Shown here: positions 1-12,826 of the stretch, in pieces | Position numbering within the stretch: position 1 is the stretch's first letter | Layout of the letters: each line of letters begins with the position of its first letter | Assembly (NCBI RefSeq): GCF_021155765.1 | Contig: NC_060105.1 | Coordinates: 3,286,001 to 3,350,000, forward strand | Origin: Diprion similis | Taxonomy: Eukaryota; Arthropoda; Insecta; Hymenoptera; Diprionidae | Direction: 5' to 3' | DNA length: 64,000 nt | The notes under the pieces: model-generated | What the model was told of the DNA's origin: nothing | What the model saw: only the letters and a program-made list of their open reading frames with translations | Database searches by the model: none | Translations under genes and position numbers: made by a program

Positions 1-64
1 GCACCGACATATCGACCTCTAGGTTATTCTCGGTACGCGAAGCTTCGCGGTTGTTTCATTATTG

Positions 65-85
65 TTTTTTTTTTTTTTTTTTTTT
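65..85 (+). repeat. Poly(T) run, 21 T
   Basis: Uninterrupted T run. It could be read as a poly(A) tail on the - strand, but no retroposed gene body is recognisable next to it. Confidence 0.8.
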
Positions 86-442
86 CCTTTTTTGTTTTAG
101 TTTTACATCTCGATGGAGGTAAGATCGAGGAATCGCGAGGAAATTCTCGGCGACGTTCGCGTGGCTGTTGTGATGTGATGGGGGGTCGCAAGACGGGTGC
201 TTCGGGAGTTTTATTTATAGGAGATTGGCTCCAACTCATTAATGCCGAGCTCGGAAGAAGTGAAGTGGAGATTCTTCCTCGTCAAAGTTTCCTTCTCCAT
301 CCCTTTTTTCCCTCGCTTTCGTGCCTTCTTTTTCTCCTTCGTTTCGTGTCTCTCTCTTTTTTCTCTCATTTCACTTCTCTCTCTCTCTTTCTTTCTTTCT
401 TTACCCTCTCGCTCTTCCCCGAGGGTGGCCGAGAGCGCCGCT

Positions 443-474
443 CGCATCGCATCGCATCGCATCGCATCGCATCG
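443..474 (+). repeat. CGCAT pentanucleotide microsatellite
   Basis: About 6.4 perfect copies of CGCAT. It sits within a C/T-rich stretch (286-420) followed by GC-rich DNA and explains repetitive residues in open frames on both strands here. Confidence 0.9.
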
Positions 475-3196
475 GGGGCGACGGGGGGTTGGCAGGGGGA
501 GTTTTTCTCGTTCCCAGCTCCCGTCTCTCGGGACGCCGAGCACCGGGATCTTTTTGCTCGCTCCGTCGGAGGATCAGACGTCCCACTTTATCTCCGCCGA
601 CCCGTTCACCCTCGCCGCCCCGTCCCCACCCCTCCCCATGCCCCACGTATAGGAAGGAGCGAGTGAGGGTGGTTCTCCGGGAGAATGAGAAGGTGAGAGA
701 CGGAGACTAAGAGAGAGGAGAGACAGCCCCTAGCAGCGCCCAGAGTGACGCGCCGTGGAGGAGCTATTTGTCATCCATCAGCCTCTCCTCCTCGCCATCT
801 CTCTCCGGGGTGTCACTCGCTACACGCTCATATTCCTCAAAACCGAGGGAAAAGAACTCTTTACCGAATCCGGAAGATTAACCGCTTATCGTGGTATCGA
901 TCTCACCTTGCGTATTACGTTTTTCCTCCAAAGTCTGCAGGTGTTTTAATTATGCGCGTAGCATTGATCCGAAAAAATTCTTCCACGATTACGAATTTAT
1001 CCTCACTCCTAATTTTTTATTCCAAATACACTCGTCGCTGGGTAATTACCGTCGTTTATACACACGGCGAGAGTGCGCGTCGTGTTATATGCAAAACGTG
1101 CTCATCAGAGGTGTTCATCCGGGTGAAGAATAAAACGGGGAAACGTGCGTTTTATTAAAAAAACCTGCGACAGGTGCACCATTGCCTTTATTTCTCGCCG
1201 GCACCTAGACAGCGCAAACCGGTTTTAAAATATCACCGTATAGGCTCTTAATGAGCGTCTCGAAATTCTCGCGGGTTCAGGGGTCGGTGTGATTTTGAGT
1301 AAATTGCAACGGTTCGAAATCCGCGTGCGGTTATTGATCTCTAGGGCAGTTCCTTGTGCTGGCCTTCCGCCATTCCGTGCGTGTATAAATATGGCAGCTT
1401 ATCTCATTTGTAACGCGCCGATGGTGCATGGCCGTCTAGCTGTCTATACATCACAGCCCGGAGGAAAGCAAACATCCTAAAAGGCTCGAAAGATTGATGA
1501 TTGTCCAACGCAGAGCGAGACGTACGGACCGACACGAAACCGACACGGACCTTCATCAGGAACGACACGTTAGGTGATTCATAAAAATCATTTCTGATTG
1601 TCGAGAACCACGCGGTTATGGGCCTCGCCTTGACTACGTAACTACGCCTCCTTCGAGAGCCGAAGCCTCCCGCGACGATCAATCCCCCTGTTCTTCATTG
1701 TTCACCTTGAATCACGAGTTCTCAGCCCTCTTCGAATCCCCCCCCCTTCTTCTCCACGTGCAAGGCCCGGTCATGCAGCGGATGTGGCACGAGGAGGGAT
1801 TAAACGGAAAGAAATTCATTCCGTACCAATTTTCGTCTCCTTGCTGCTCGTATAAACTACCCGATTATCCTATCCTGTAATTTCGATCCTGGCTAAAGAC
1901 TGTTATGCCTCACTCTAACCACCTCCCGTTATCCTTTGCCTCACGATCTGCTCTTTAATCCTCAATACCTTTTTTTGTTCTTCAAACATGCAGTTAAACA
2001 AAGTGAAATTATCGCTCACGAGTACAACCTGAAGCGCACCTGAAGCGTGTTTTGCCGTTTAGCTACCCCTTCGGCTTCGCAAATTCAGAAACCATCCACA
2101 AGGATGCTGTTTCTTCGGTTTCCTTCCTTCAGGAATATACAAACGATTTTTTTTCTTATTTCTTTCTTTAATTTTCATCTCGACTCGTCTTCTTTCCAAA
2201 CCATCTGCATAATGCGTGTTAACGCTCATCGTCATTACAGCTGCGACCCCAATTCGGCGCCGCCTTGCCAACCCCGCTGGCAGGCCCTCATCCCCTCAGT
2301 CTTTACGTGCCCTGCACGTTGCTCGCGTAGATGACGGGATATTCCGCGCGCAGGCAAATTACATTACCGGGCGTAATGTCTTAACTGAAAACTCTTCCGA
2401 ATCATTATCGTAATTTCGGTTCAACCGTTGAAGTTTTCTCTATTCTCATCGCAGACCCACGATTCTCTTGTAATTTCGATCCTGCATCGTGATCGGTCGA
2501 ATCTTCGTCAATATCGGAACGATTCGCCCTTCTTGGCCTTTCGCAAGGCTCCGCACGTCTACAACGATCAAAACATCTTCTCGAAAAAAATCCTGTTCTT
2601 TTATTTACCGAATATATATATTATATATAAGATAAATAACAAGGAAATTTAAATTCACGGAGTTCTCATGCATCCCCAGCTATCGTGGACCCCACATAAA
2701 CTCGTGTAAGGAACCCTGGCATTGTCCGCCTGTTCCGCAATCTCTGTACAACGTAGGTATACGCGTGTAGGTATGCGTGCAGAGAAGGGCGGCGGGTGAA
2801 GGTAGGACATTGCGGCGAACGGAGGGCCCGGCTATGCAAATCCCACCCCCTGTTCGAAGGTCCCCCAGCTCGGCTCGCTCAGACATGATTAAACACAGAA
2901 CGCCGGTGTTTCGCTCCTTCCGCCGGCGCCCCTCCGCGTATTTCCCGCGGCAGCGAGAGCTCAGCTCGTGGAATTCATCCCCAGTTTAATCACTACCCAA
3001 AGCTCGTTGCCCGCGACCCGCGCGCGGCCTCGACGATAGCTCTTTCCCTCTTCACCCCCTCGCCGAGCCCGCCCTCCCGCCATCCCTCGGTCTTTCCGTT
3101 TCGTTCACCCCCCGCGTCCCGCCTTTATTCCATTCAATAATGCGCGGCACCCCCTTCCACCCCTAGTATTTATCCCGCTTTGTTTTGATTCCGTTC

Positions 3197-3247
3197 AAGA
3201 AAGAAAGAGAGAGAGAGAGAGAGAAGGAAGGAGAGTGAGGGAGAGGG
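3197..3247 (+). repeat. Purine (GA) tract
   Basis: An almost pure A/G stretch with a perfect (GA)n core of about 18 bases at 3207-3224. Such tracts bind GAGA-type factors in flies; function here is unknown. Confidence 0.85.
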
Positions 3248-4402
3248 ATCGACTTCTTATCGCTAATTTAAATTGATATTCATTTACGTCTCTGTGCTCT
3301 GATAAATGAAACCCGCCGAGTCCTGACGTCGCGCCCACCTCGCACCTCCGAGTCTGCTGAATTAATGCCAGTTACATTTCAATTACCGATGTTATCGCGG
3401 GCGATAATGAATACCCAATTATCCGCACCCCACGATACAATTATATATTTATATATATAGGTAGGTACATCGTCGATCGTTATTTTCATTACGTTACTTT
3501 GAAACTCAATTTGACGATCAATCGATCGATCATGGATGCGCCCGGGTAATTCCCGTCTCGAAAACCGTCTCCCGACGGCCATTTTGTTACCCTGATTCCT
3601 CGCTCCTGATCCCTGTGTGCCTTGATCTGGGGGATAAAGAAATCCCAGATCCACGCGGTTTAAGGTATCGCGAAAATGACGCTGAGAGGCGCGATTATTA
3701 TCCGTTCTGCGCATGGGATTCTCGTGGAAACACTCGCCACGTAAACCCTGCACAGCATCGCACGTTTACGCTTACGAGCGCCACACTACTGACGTTTACG
3801 AGCCACCGGCTGACGAACGAGCCACTTGCTGCTGCTCTCTTGCTTTCATTGCTCTCCTCCATCCTGCCAGTGCTTTTATATTCTTTCCCCTCACTCTCTA
3901 CTTACTCTTTACGATTATTGTCGCCAAGTCTTACGCCGCAAAGTGGTCTGCCAAAAGAAGAGGGTAGTTGTCGAGAACTTCCTTCAGGTGAGAGTTATGA
4001 AGGCTTCAAAACGAGTTTCTCTGATCAATTCACGTCCTATATGTTTGATACTGAATTTATAAAAGAATCTTTCTATATATCTACTAACTCTATGCAACTA
4101 ATGCGGTGATTTCTGTGTAGTCAAAATTCACGATCATGCAATTAATACCGTTGTGATGAATTATTCATTTCGTATGGACCTTTCATTTACACATGAATAA
4201 CAAAATTCCCGATGACGCATTGAGACGTACGTTTTGGACACACCCACACTTCGCATAGATTATATGGTGCTCGAAGTGACACGATACATACTGAATTATG
4301 TCCAAGAGTTGAATTTCGTGGAGAAAATTATTCACCGGATTTTCAATCTCAGTTCACAAGGATGAAACTCAGATACATATAGTAATTCATTTCCAATTTT
4401 AC

Positions 4403-4586
4403 ACTGTTAGAAAAAATTGAACTTTATTTTTAAGTTATTTGTTACATTTCTTTTAGTAAATATGACAAAAATTATTGTAATTTGAAAACTTAAACCGCCA
4501 TATCAACATGCAATGCATTTAAAAAAATGGTTGAAACAATACAAAAATTTTCGTGGACCTGCTGGAAAGTTTTTTTTCTAACCGTG
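4403..4586. mobile_element. Miniature inverted-repeat element, Tc1/mariner-like (TA-flanked)
   Basis: The left end CACTGTTAGAAAAAA (from 4403) and the reverse complement of the right end CACGGTTAGAAAAAA (ending 4586) match at 14 of 15 bases. A second shared block, AACTTT, follows after a small offset. The ends are flanked by TA on both sides (4401-4402 and 4587-4588). At 184 bp and with no open frame it would be a non-autonomous element. TA duplication and a CA-starting terminal repeat suggest Tc1/mariner-type mobilisation, but this is a guess from the ends. Confidence 0.55.
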
Positions 4587-7475
4587 TACAAAACCCATTA
4601 TCCTACGGTGTTTTTCTGTTTGTTGGGTCTGGGCTTTTGGTTACCGTAACATTTCATGCTGGATGTGGAAAGAATAACTCAGTGGTGCAGCAGCAGTACT
4701 GCCATTTCCCTAAACTCCTCGGTTGCACATTTGCTGTTTTCAGTCTCGTTTCATGTACACACGTGCAACTCGTCCTGCAGCTACCTCATCCGAGGATTTA
4801 TGAGCTCGGACCGCATTGTCTTGTCGGTTCTACGCGCGTTCGCATTTCTTGTGTGAGTCCGCGTGCACGAAGCACGACCACTCAGACACGTAAGAGGTTT
4901 AGCAGGACTCTGTGACGGAACGGGAAATGGAACTGGAACTGGGTCAGTTCCGGTCTCCGACACCCCGGCAGACCCGGAGACTGTCTGCAGCCCTGGCCAT
5001 TCCGACTGGTTCCTGTTTATGAAAGAGAATTTTTGGCCCTGCTGAATTCAATTCTCAATATAGGTACACTGAAGCACCCCGAGTCCCTGAGCTTTTGCCG
5101 CCTAATTGAATCAATCCCGCTGCGTTGCCGGGATGTTCCATCCGCATCTCGTGCAGCCTGATAATGCTTCTTCCGCTATTGTTTTTGTATTATCGCGTTC
5201 GTCCGCGTCGATGAACACGCGGGTCTGGCCTCCCGTTACACTAGATTAATTTTCCATTTTCCACTATTATGTGCGGTGGCTACATTCACCCATTGGCGTA
5301 TTATGTGGGTGTGCGGCGTTGCGGTGAAAACTTTCGGAGTTTCGGTGCAGCCCTCGTTAATCAAAAGAACCTGCGCCGTCACGCCACTGTGCAGATGTAT
5401 CTCGTTCATTATGTCTCGCTTCGCGATTCCGCGCGCGGACGCAAATGTGTTATCTCTCGAAAAATCAGCCACGCCTGGATCACCGGGGGGAAGAAGTAAA
5501 AAAAATTTCACCTTAGAATGTGAATAAATGTATGATTTCGTGAGGAGCTTGCGCGATCGAGTCACCGTTTTACGTGCAGCGAACAACAGACCTTTCGTTT
5601 TGGGGTCGCAGGCTTTCGCCGAGGCTTATTTAATGAAGAGATGACAGGTAACGTCTAGAGACGGTTGGCGACGAGGAGAGGGAGTCTTGACTGATGAACC
5701 GTCCTCAACGTTAATTACCCCGTTGCTACCCGTCCGACGCGTGGCGTCGTCATCCCTGTCGCAGCTCTGATGCAGAGACGATCTCGACTACCCTTGTTTC
5801 GGAGTGAGTATATCTTGGCGCAAGGATCTCGCGACTTGCCCAATTACGCCCACTTGGCGGGAGAAATATTCGCGGTTCCTGGTGAACGAGGGGGTCCTCG
5901 AATCATCGGGGAATTTCTGCAAACGTATATTTATTTTAGATCTGGTCGCCGGAGTGGGTGACTAAATTAACGCGTCGCTTCGAGGCGAGGCGAGGCAAGA
6001 CCTTCGTTTGGAAACGCGATAATTTGTCTAAGCATGCTGCAGAGGTGCAGGAAGATAACGGAGAAATAACAAGACGTGGGATAATATCGCCTGTCGGAGT
6101 CCAAGAGAGAAAGAGAAAAAAAAGAGAGAAACCGAGGCTGGACCACGCCGCGTGTAGGGGATGGTCGGGGCTGACTAGCCAGGCGTTAGGGGAAAAGATG
6201 GATCATCCATCGCGGCAGCAATGAATCATGGAAGCAGCGAGTGAGCGAACGAGCAAACGGACGATTCCTTCGCTTGTGTCGGTGCCTCACGCACACGCAC
6301 TTACACGCCTTTCCATAATATTTGTACACACGGGTATACGTACCTCCAGTATATCCTCCCGCGCTTATGTCCTCCGTGCAGAGAAAATTCAGGGTGGCGG
6401 TGGTGGTTTTGGGGGGTGAGGCTCCGGAAGTCCGCTCGGCAGGCTGGGTCTTCCATTTTTCAAAAATAAAACCAACCGCGGCACAGTCTCATTGTTTGGT
6501 TTGTCGCTCGCTCGTTCGCGAACATCCGTGCGAACGGGGTTCGCGGGGTGCGGAATGAACCCACCCCTCGCTGCGCGACTGGCAACTGCCGGTGTATACT
6601 CGGGGTCTCCGGGGGTCGAGGAAAGAAAATATTATTCTCATTCCACCTACGATGCTCTTTGCTCCATCCCGGCTTATCCGGATGGTAAATCAATCCCCGG
6701 TAACTGTCATCCGCCAAATGTTAGACATTTTTTAAACCTCGCCGATCCTGGAAAGCCTTTTTCCCTCTGTACACCCCCGCCGATCGTCGCGTAGAGACAA
6801 AAAAACGAGATCTTTTCAAATAATTCTTATGTATGAGAAAATTATCTTCTATGGATGGAATGGATCAATACCATGTTCATCATCATCGATCTAATCTCAT
6901 AACTGACGTGATAATCCTAAAATAAATAATAGTTACAAGCTTTTCTCCTCCTTCAATAATCATATTCGCGATCTTTCACAAATTAATTCATTTGCTTTGC
7001 AATAGAAAATTGCAGGCCCATTTTATGACGGCAAAAATTGCGCTGGGATTGTTTTTCTTTCTCAATATGTGTAGTATTCTGCGATAATTTCTTGTACCAA
7101 AAATGGACGATGTCACTGACGTGGGGCGCCGCGAGAGGAAGCAGCTTATAACGGCCTGAAGGCATTTGGTCAGCGACGGGAAAACGACGTTAGGGGGCGG
7201 TCAGGGGGGTGGGGGGCAGAGAGGCACAGGGTAAAGTCCCGTTGATAAAACAGTTACATATTTGGTAGCATTTTTTAACTCGTCGCTCGGTTGCGGCGGA
7301 CAGAATGGAGGGGCGGCGGGGGATTTTCCGTCAGACGCACAGGAGGTCATTTGTCGGGGACGTATGTGAAAATACGACGGAAATATTTCACTTTTCACAG
7401 AGAGCGTTGACGACAGCGTCGCGGTGGCGCGTCACGAAGCATTCGTTTCGAAATACGTGTATAAGCACCGTACCT

Positions 7476-7527
7476 TCACCTACCTACCTACCCACCCACC
7501 CATCCACCTACTCACCTACTCACCTAC
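7476..7527 (+). repeat. ACCT/ACCC tetranucleotide repeat
   Basis: Imperfect tandem array of CTAC, CCAC and CTCA units. The later part is two copies of a CACCTACT-like octamer. Confidence 0.85.
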
Positions 7528-8076
7528 GCCCCGCGGTCAAAAATGGGCCTAATAAATTTACGCGCATTTGTTATAAGGTGTGTAATGCGTGTGCGTCTAC
7601 TTATGAACGCGGAATCTGCGGTTAGCGACGAGTTTTTCCGTAGAGTTGGAATCCGGATTGTCGATCATTTTTGTGGAATTAAAAACGCTGGAACGAGATT
7701 CGTCGAGGGATTTGGTTTATACGGAGGCTGCATTCCTTCTTCGACTGAGATTCGCAGCGATGTCGCAAAGATCTCGTGCGAAGATGAATCATTTCTTTCG
7801 ACCGCGTCCGTCAATGACGAATATGTGAACGATGTTTTTTTTTTGGAACCTTGGTAAAAAAGAAATTGAAAAAACAAAGCAAATACCGTGTGTACGCGTG
7901 TACACATACTCAAATGTCAAACACACGCAATCCGTTGAACGAATAATAAAATTGTTTGATGGAAATACGCGTAGGCGCATTTCGTTTCGAGTTTTATTTC
8001 TCACTGCGGAGGCGATTATGTTGCTTGTACGTCGGCTTGCAGGGTCATTTGTGTTTTATGCCTACACGAGAAGAAA

Positions 8077-8119
8077 GATAGAGAGAGTGAGAGAGAGAGA
8101 GAGAGATAAAGATAAAAAG
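8077..8119 (+). repeat. GA-rich tract
   Basis: A/G tract with a perfect GA run of about 16 bases near 8090-8105, passing into GATAAA units. Confidence 0.75.
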
Positions 8120-11100
8120 GGAGAATAATGATGTTGCGTTTGTAGCCTATTCGTTAGAATGACGCCCATGCGGCATTCACACTCTTATATTCCTTATATT
8201 TCATTTCTGCATCTCTCCATGCACGAGCATATACGTCGTTCGTACACCTTTTGGTCCTGAATTTAGGAGATCTAGCTGCTGATATTTCGTTGACGAGATC
8301 GCGTCAGTATTTTCCACCGTATAAATCAACGCCGAAATTGATATTGAACGTGTGTGAAATTTTTCACTCACAGCTACTTTTGAATCAACGATGCGCGTTC
8401 ATTCAAACTCTCCGAGATTTTTTGACCCGATCACAATAGCCTGAAATCTCTAATAAGGTTGCCGAATAATTCATCTCTCACTGACATATCGATTTAGGCC
8501 TCACCGCGACGTCACGTGACTGAGGTTGCAAATCGCGTCGTGATTTCTTAATCCCCGATCATATGCACGGCGATTTTTCATCCCGACGAAAGTGTATCGT
8601 TCGCGAAAGAGAGAGAGATGAAGAGAAGGAGTGGTGTTTTGGTTTTTTATATCCTTGTAAAATGGGCCGCTCGTATCCATCTATGGGCGTTATACTCGAT
8701 CTTGGACAACTCGACTCATTCAAACTCCGCGGTTGACATATCAATGAATAAATTCTCCGTCGTACTTGCTTGCATACGCGCGTATTGCGTAGGTGCACAC
8801 ATAGAAAACTCGGCTGTTTTGTAAGTGAAAGAAAAGTATTCACCATTAGTATAACGTGACAAGATAATCAATTATTCAAAACGAGTCAAACTCCGGCTGG
8901 AGTTTGTCCGTCGCATCGTCTGTTTCTACGGCACGAGTTATACGTATATGCCGTTCTTCTCTATTCTTTCTTCAAGTTGTTTCGTTTCAAGTGTCTTCAC
9001 GCAAGTTCATCGCCGATCAAAATTTAAGGAAAATTATATTTCATCACGCATCGTCTGGCTCGTGCGTGAGATTCACCGCGTGTACCTTATAGTAATGCTA
9101 GATGCAACAATAGACAGCGAAAAGTTAACGCCAAGCAATTAGGTAGCTTCTATCGCGAGAGCTTAATCATTCAGGAATTATTTTCACAGTTCAACGCCTT
9201 TCGTGCGCTTATCGGGGATACGCATCACATATATGCAATATGCAGATGATTCGCGATTATCTCGCAACGCGCGGTTTCGCTGTAATTAAGTTATGGATGA
9301 AAAAGTTGACGATAACGAGGGGGACGAATGAGGATGCAAGATGCAGATGAACAGTCGGAAGACGCTCTCAACGGAATATAAAATTACGAAATTACTTGTA
9401 TCGTTAGTTAGCTGCGGCTTTGAAAGCGATGCAATTTCACGCTGCGGTATTAATAACAATCTTTACCGGGTGCAATTCTACGTACGTATATATACATAAT
9501 ATCCAAAGTGTCGAAAATATTAATAGAAATATAACTGCATCGCGATGGGCAGGAACAACTGGCCCGTATTAATGAGCTGTGACGTTGGAAATGTATCAAA
9601 TTTTGCTTCCCGGCTAGATTTCTATAACGAGGCGGCGCCGACGGAGGCCGCCATGTCCGACGGCCGACGCTCGCCGACCGCCATCGCGACGCCCGGACGT
9701 CACAACGCTTACGCTGCCGGCGGCGGCGGCATTCGTGAAGTGAAAATTGCAAAATCGAACCGATAACCAGATTGCAAACTGAATCGCGCCGCGCGTGACT
9801 CGCAAATATCGAGATTCTTTTTCGCGTTGTAATATCTCGGGTACAAGAAAAAGCTCCGCGAGAAAATTATGTTCGACGAACCGTCGATTCCACGTTTTCC
9901 ACGCACGCACAGTCGTTATTGTCAAGTGTCGTAAGTGGATGTTTATCACCGGTTATCACCCGGCAATAAATAGCGAATTTTCGTGATGATATCCAACCGC
10001 GGAGTTCGTCGTGAGGCCAATAAACATCTCGCCGATTATCGTTTTTGTTTCAGTGCCATATACAGCTAGCCTGCGCACAGCTATTTCGAGAGTCTGTCTA
10101 GGTGGTGCCGAAAATGAGTCAAAAAGCTCCGACGTAATAGCGGTTGTTAATATTAGATGAAAAAAGAATAGCGGCTTGATTGGCCGTAATATCAGCGAGT
10201 AAGGCGTGATGCTAAAACATTGCCGACTTCCTCCCCCTCCCGCTTTTTTATTCCCCCATTCTCTTATCTCACGGCAATTTATCTTAATACCTCGTCGACG
10301 ATCGTTACACGATCTGGCCAATAATATAATGGCCATGTAACGTAAGTTGCCACTTTACCGCTAATTAAACATTATGTCGCATCTACAGGCAATAATTCGA
10401 GAGCCAATTAAGCGACTCGACACACGCAGTTATGACAACTGATGCACGAGTCAGTTGAGTTCTGATTAGGAGATTATTATCGGTCGTATCGCATGCCTCG
10501 ATCAAAAATCGCGGTCATGTACGAGTCGTGAATCGCGAGAGGCGTCGCTGGACGGTATAAAACTTCCCTCGTTAATCACGAAACGTGAAAACGTCGACTC
10601 AACGGGGGGAGAACACTTGAACCTGATTTCGGAAGTTACCTGTTACTTAAAGCTTCCGGCGCCTCGGCTAGGTTTGTTTGTTATTAATTATAACCGTGTT
10701 GAATCTCGGCGAAGAAGCTTTAGGCGTAAGTCGGTTATACAACTTAGGCACTCTGCCCAACCCAGCAACACTTGTACCAACTTTGTTAACTCGGTACCAA
10801 CTGCACGGTCCGAGTATCATCATCTTCCAGCAGGCGAATAACTTGCACATGCAGATCCGCGGAATTCAGTAACGCCTCCGTGGACGCGAGGCGTTCGGCC
10901 AAATCGTTTCTTTTTTTAGAAACGCGTCACAAACTGCGGTTAAACGGTACAAAAAAAAAAAAAAAAACAAAAAAAAACGACGAACTATTTTTTTGATCCA
11001 AGCTATACACACGCGAGAAAATCGCGGAAAAGTGGATCGCTGACTTGAAGAAAAACGGACGAAGGAGTCTCCGACATGCAGACGAACGGAAAGTGGAGCG

Positions 11101-12451
11101 AGAACTGAACCGCAGGTACGGAAAGCGCAAGGTGAACCCTTGCAGGCGACCTTGAATGCGGAAATTTGCGTATTTGGGAAGCCGCACGCTGCTGGTGCAG
11201 CCAGAGAACCAGGGTTTATTGGCAAGCCTTTGGCCTACGTACGAGGCTGTAAATCAAAGCGTGAACCAATATCCTCCTCGTGCGGAGGAATTTGGCCGCC
11301 TGGAAACCCGGCTTTGCCGCCGACGGCGCCGGGAGAGAATTCGCCTGTCGCTTTTCTTTCGCTTCTGCGGCCGCAGACCTTGACTTTACGCATCGCGCAG
11401 GTATATCGGAAGACTCAGGCCGCATTTGTTTTGCATAACTGCGTAACCCTTATAACCGAATCCTTCCCTCTGACCTCGGCGGTCCCTCAGGAAGGACCAA
11501 ACGCACCCTGCGGCGTTATTCGGCCGATCCGCTTCACCGATTCGTCTTGCTTCAATTATTTCCAAAAGTCCGAGACCCCCCTTCACTCTCTTCCTTTATT
11601 ACAGTCACGATACTTTTGCTCGGTCAAGGTTTACGGAAGGACTTGCTCCCTGCAATTATTCTTCTTTCACGCCTCTCGTACCACTCCTTTTAACGCATTC
11701 GCGTAGGGTTCACGTTTTGCGGCTGGAAAGACCGAAACCGTTCAACGATCGGCTGAAATTTTTGGTTTCGAAACAGCTGCGAAATCGAACTCAAATTGTC
11801 TGCTTTTTATAAATAATATCAAATCGTAACATTTATTCTTCCTTATTTCAAGCTAGGCATTGAACTCTGCAACTTACAGTATCTATATAGTAGGTAACCT
11901 GCATCGTGTTGTGATTCTGGTATTTAGAATATTTTTTGAAAATGGTCTTTAATATCTTCAAACAGTGATAACAGTTTCTAGTGTACACCAAACCCTTTAG
12001 AGAATATATTCGTGTCCAAAATTACAAACATTGGATAATTTTTCCTGAAGCATTGTGTAAATGATTTGAGTTAGACAATAAAAGTTGCGTCCAGCTGTAA
12101 TTCCTTGATAAAAATTACTCTTGGAACTCTAATTCGCTCCGGCATCATAATCAGAGCGTGTTTCAGACGGGCTAGTTTAGGGTGTGTTGCGCGTGGTGTT
12201 AGGGGTTCGGAAAGGTGTAAAACGAAACCCATCTGTCCGTCAGGGAAAAATTAGGAAGAGCGCGAGCAGCGACAGCGAGGGAGAATGATCGCAACCCATG
12301 GCTTGTGTTCATATCCGAATAGTGTGAAGAGGAGAGAAAGACAGAGAGAGAAACCGGGGGGAAAAAGGCGAAAAGAAAACATGGAGTCTCTAATAATGAT
12401 AAATGAGTAAGTAGCTAAATGAATCCTGCCGACGCCCTCATTGCCGGTCGG

Positions 12452-12461
12452 TGATTGATGG
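12452..12461 (+). promoter_or_regulatory. Candidate Hox/PBC consensus site
   Basis: TGATTGATGG is an exact match to the classical composite site bound by PBC (Exd) with anterior Hox proteins such as Labial/Hoxb1. It sits in otherwise unannotated DNA about 50 kb upstream of ftz. The exact ten-base match is seen; binding is inference. Confidence 0.3.
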
Positions 12462-12800
12462 ATCTGCGTCTCTTTGTGCATCCGCTATACACGCACCGAG
12501 GAATTGGAATCACAATATTCGATGCACCTTGTTGTAGTCGATCCGCGGACAATGACCGCCTCTGTTCCTCAGAGCCTATTGTCGAAGTGGAAATTGAATT
12601 TCTTTCGTGTGTAGGTATAAACGCGGTGAGAAAACCCGGGCTGAGAATCGTCGGCGTCGAGTCGGTATGAAAACGAAACTGCAGGAACAAGCGGCATCCG
12701 GAGGATCCGGGTCCGCCGTTCTTCGTCGAGAGGAACCCCTCCAGGGCGGCCGCTCTTAAGGGGTTGTAAATCAATCGAGATTATGTGACTTTTCAAACAA

Positions 12801-12826
12801 GGCGGCGGCGTCGTCGTCGTCGTCGC
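12801..12826 (+). repeat. GGC/GTC trinucleotide repeat
   Basis: Three GGC units are followed by five TCG-type units. The tract is not inside a recognisable coding exon, so the repeat phase has no coding meaning that I can see. Confidence 0.8.

Larger units (their letters stand above)
1..4402. other. Intergenic DNA, no gene recognised
   Basis: The first 700 bases are pyrimidine-rich then GC-rich. The 129-163-codon frames there read Phe/Ser/Leu from C/T tracts and overlap in three frames and antisense, so they are spurious. From 700 to 2700 the DNA is mixed. A GC-rich patch at 2920-3180 precedes the GA tract. A 164-codon frame at 3615-4109 matches no family I know. A GATCTGGG/CCCAGATC 8-bp hairpin lies around 3627-3655. 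Confidence 0.6.
4589..12451. other. Intergenic DNA, no gene recognised
   Basis: Mixed sequence with purine tracts (6100-6130), a GC-rich patch with repeated GCCG/CGCC at 9629-9730, and A-rich DNA at 10952-10977. The longest frame, 188 codons at 11140-11706, lies in GC-rich DNA, is shadowed by several - strand frames and matches no known family. From 11780 to 12130 the DNA is AT rich and lacks long frames. No tRNA or rRNA signature was seen. Confidence 0.6.

Noticed and set aside
175..710. Three overlapping 129-163-codon frames
   Set aside because: All are translations of the same pyrimidine tract and CGCAT repeat.
11140..11706. 188-codon open frame
   Set aside because: No recognisable domain; several overlapping frames on both strands in the same GC-rich patch.
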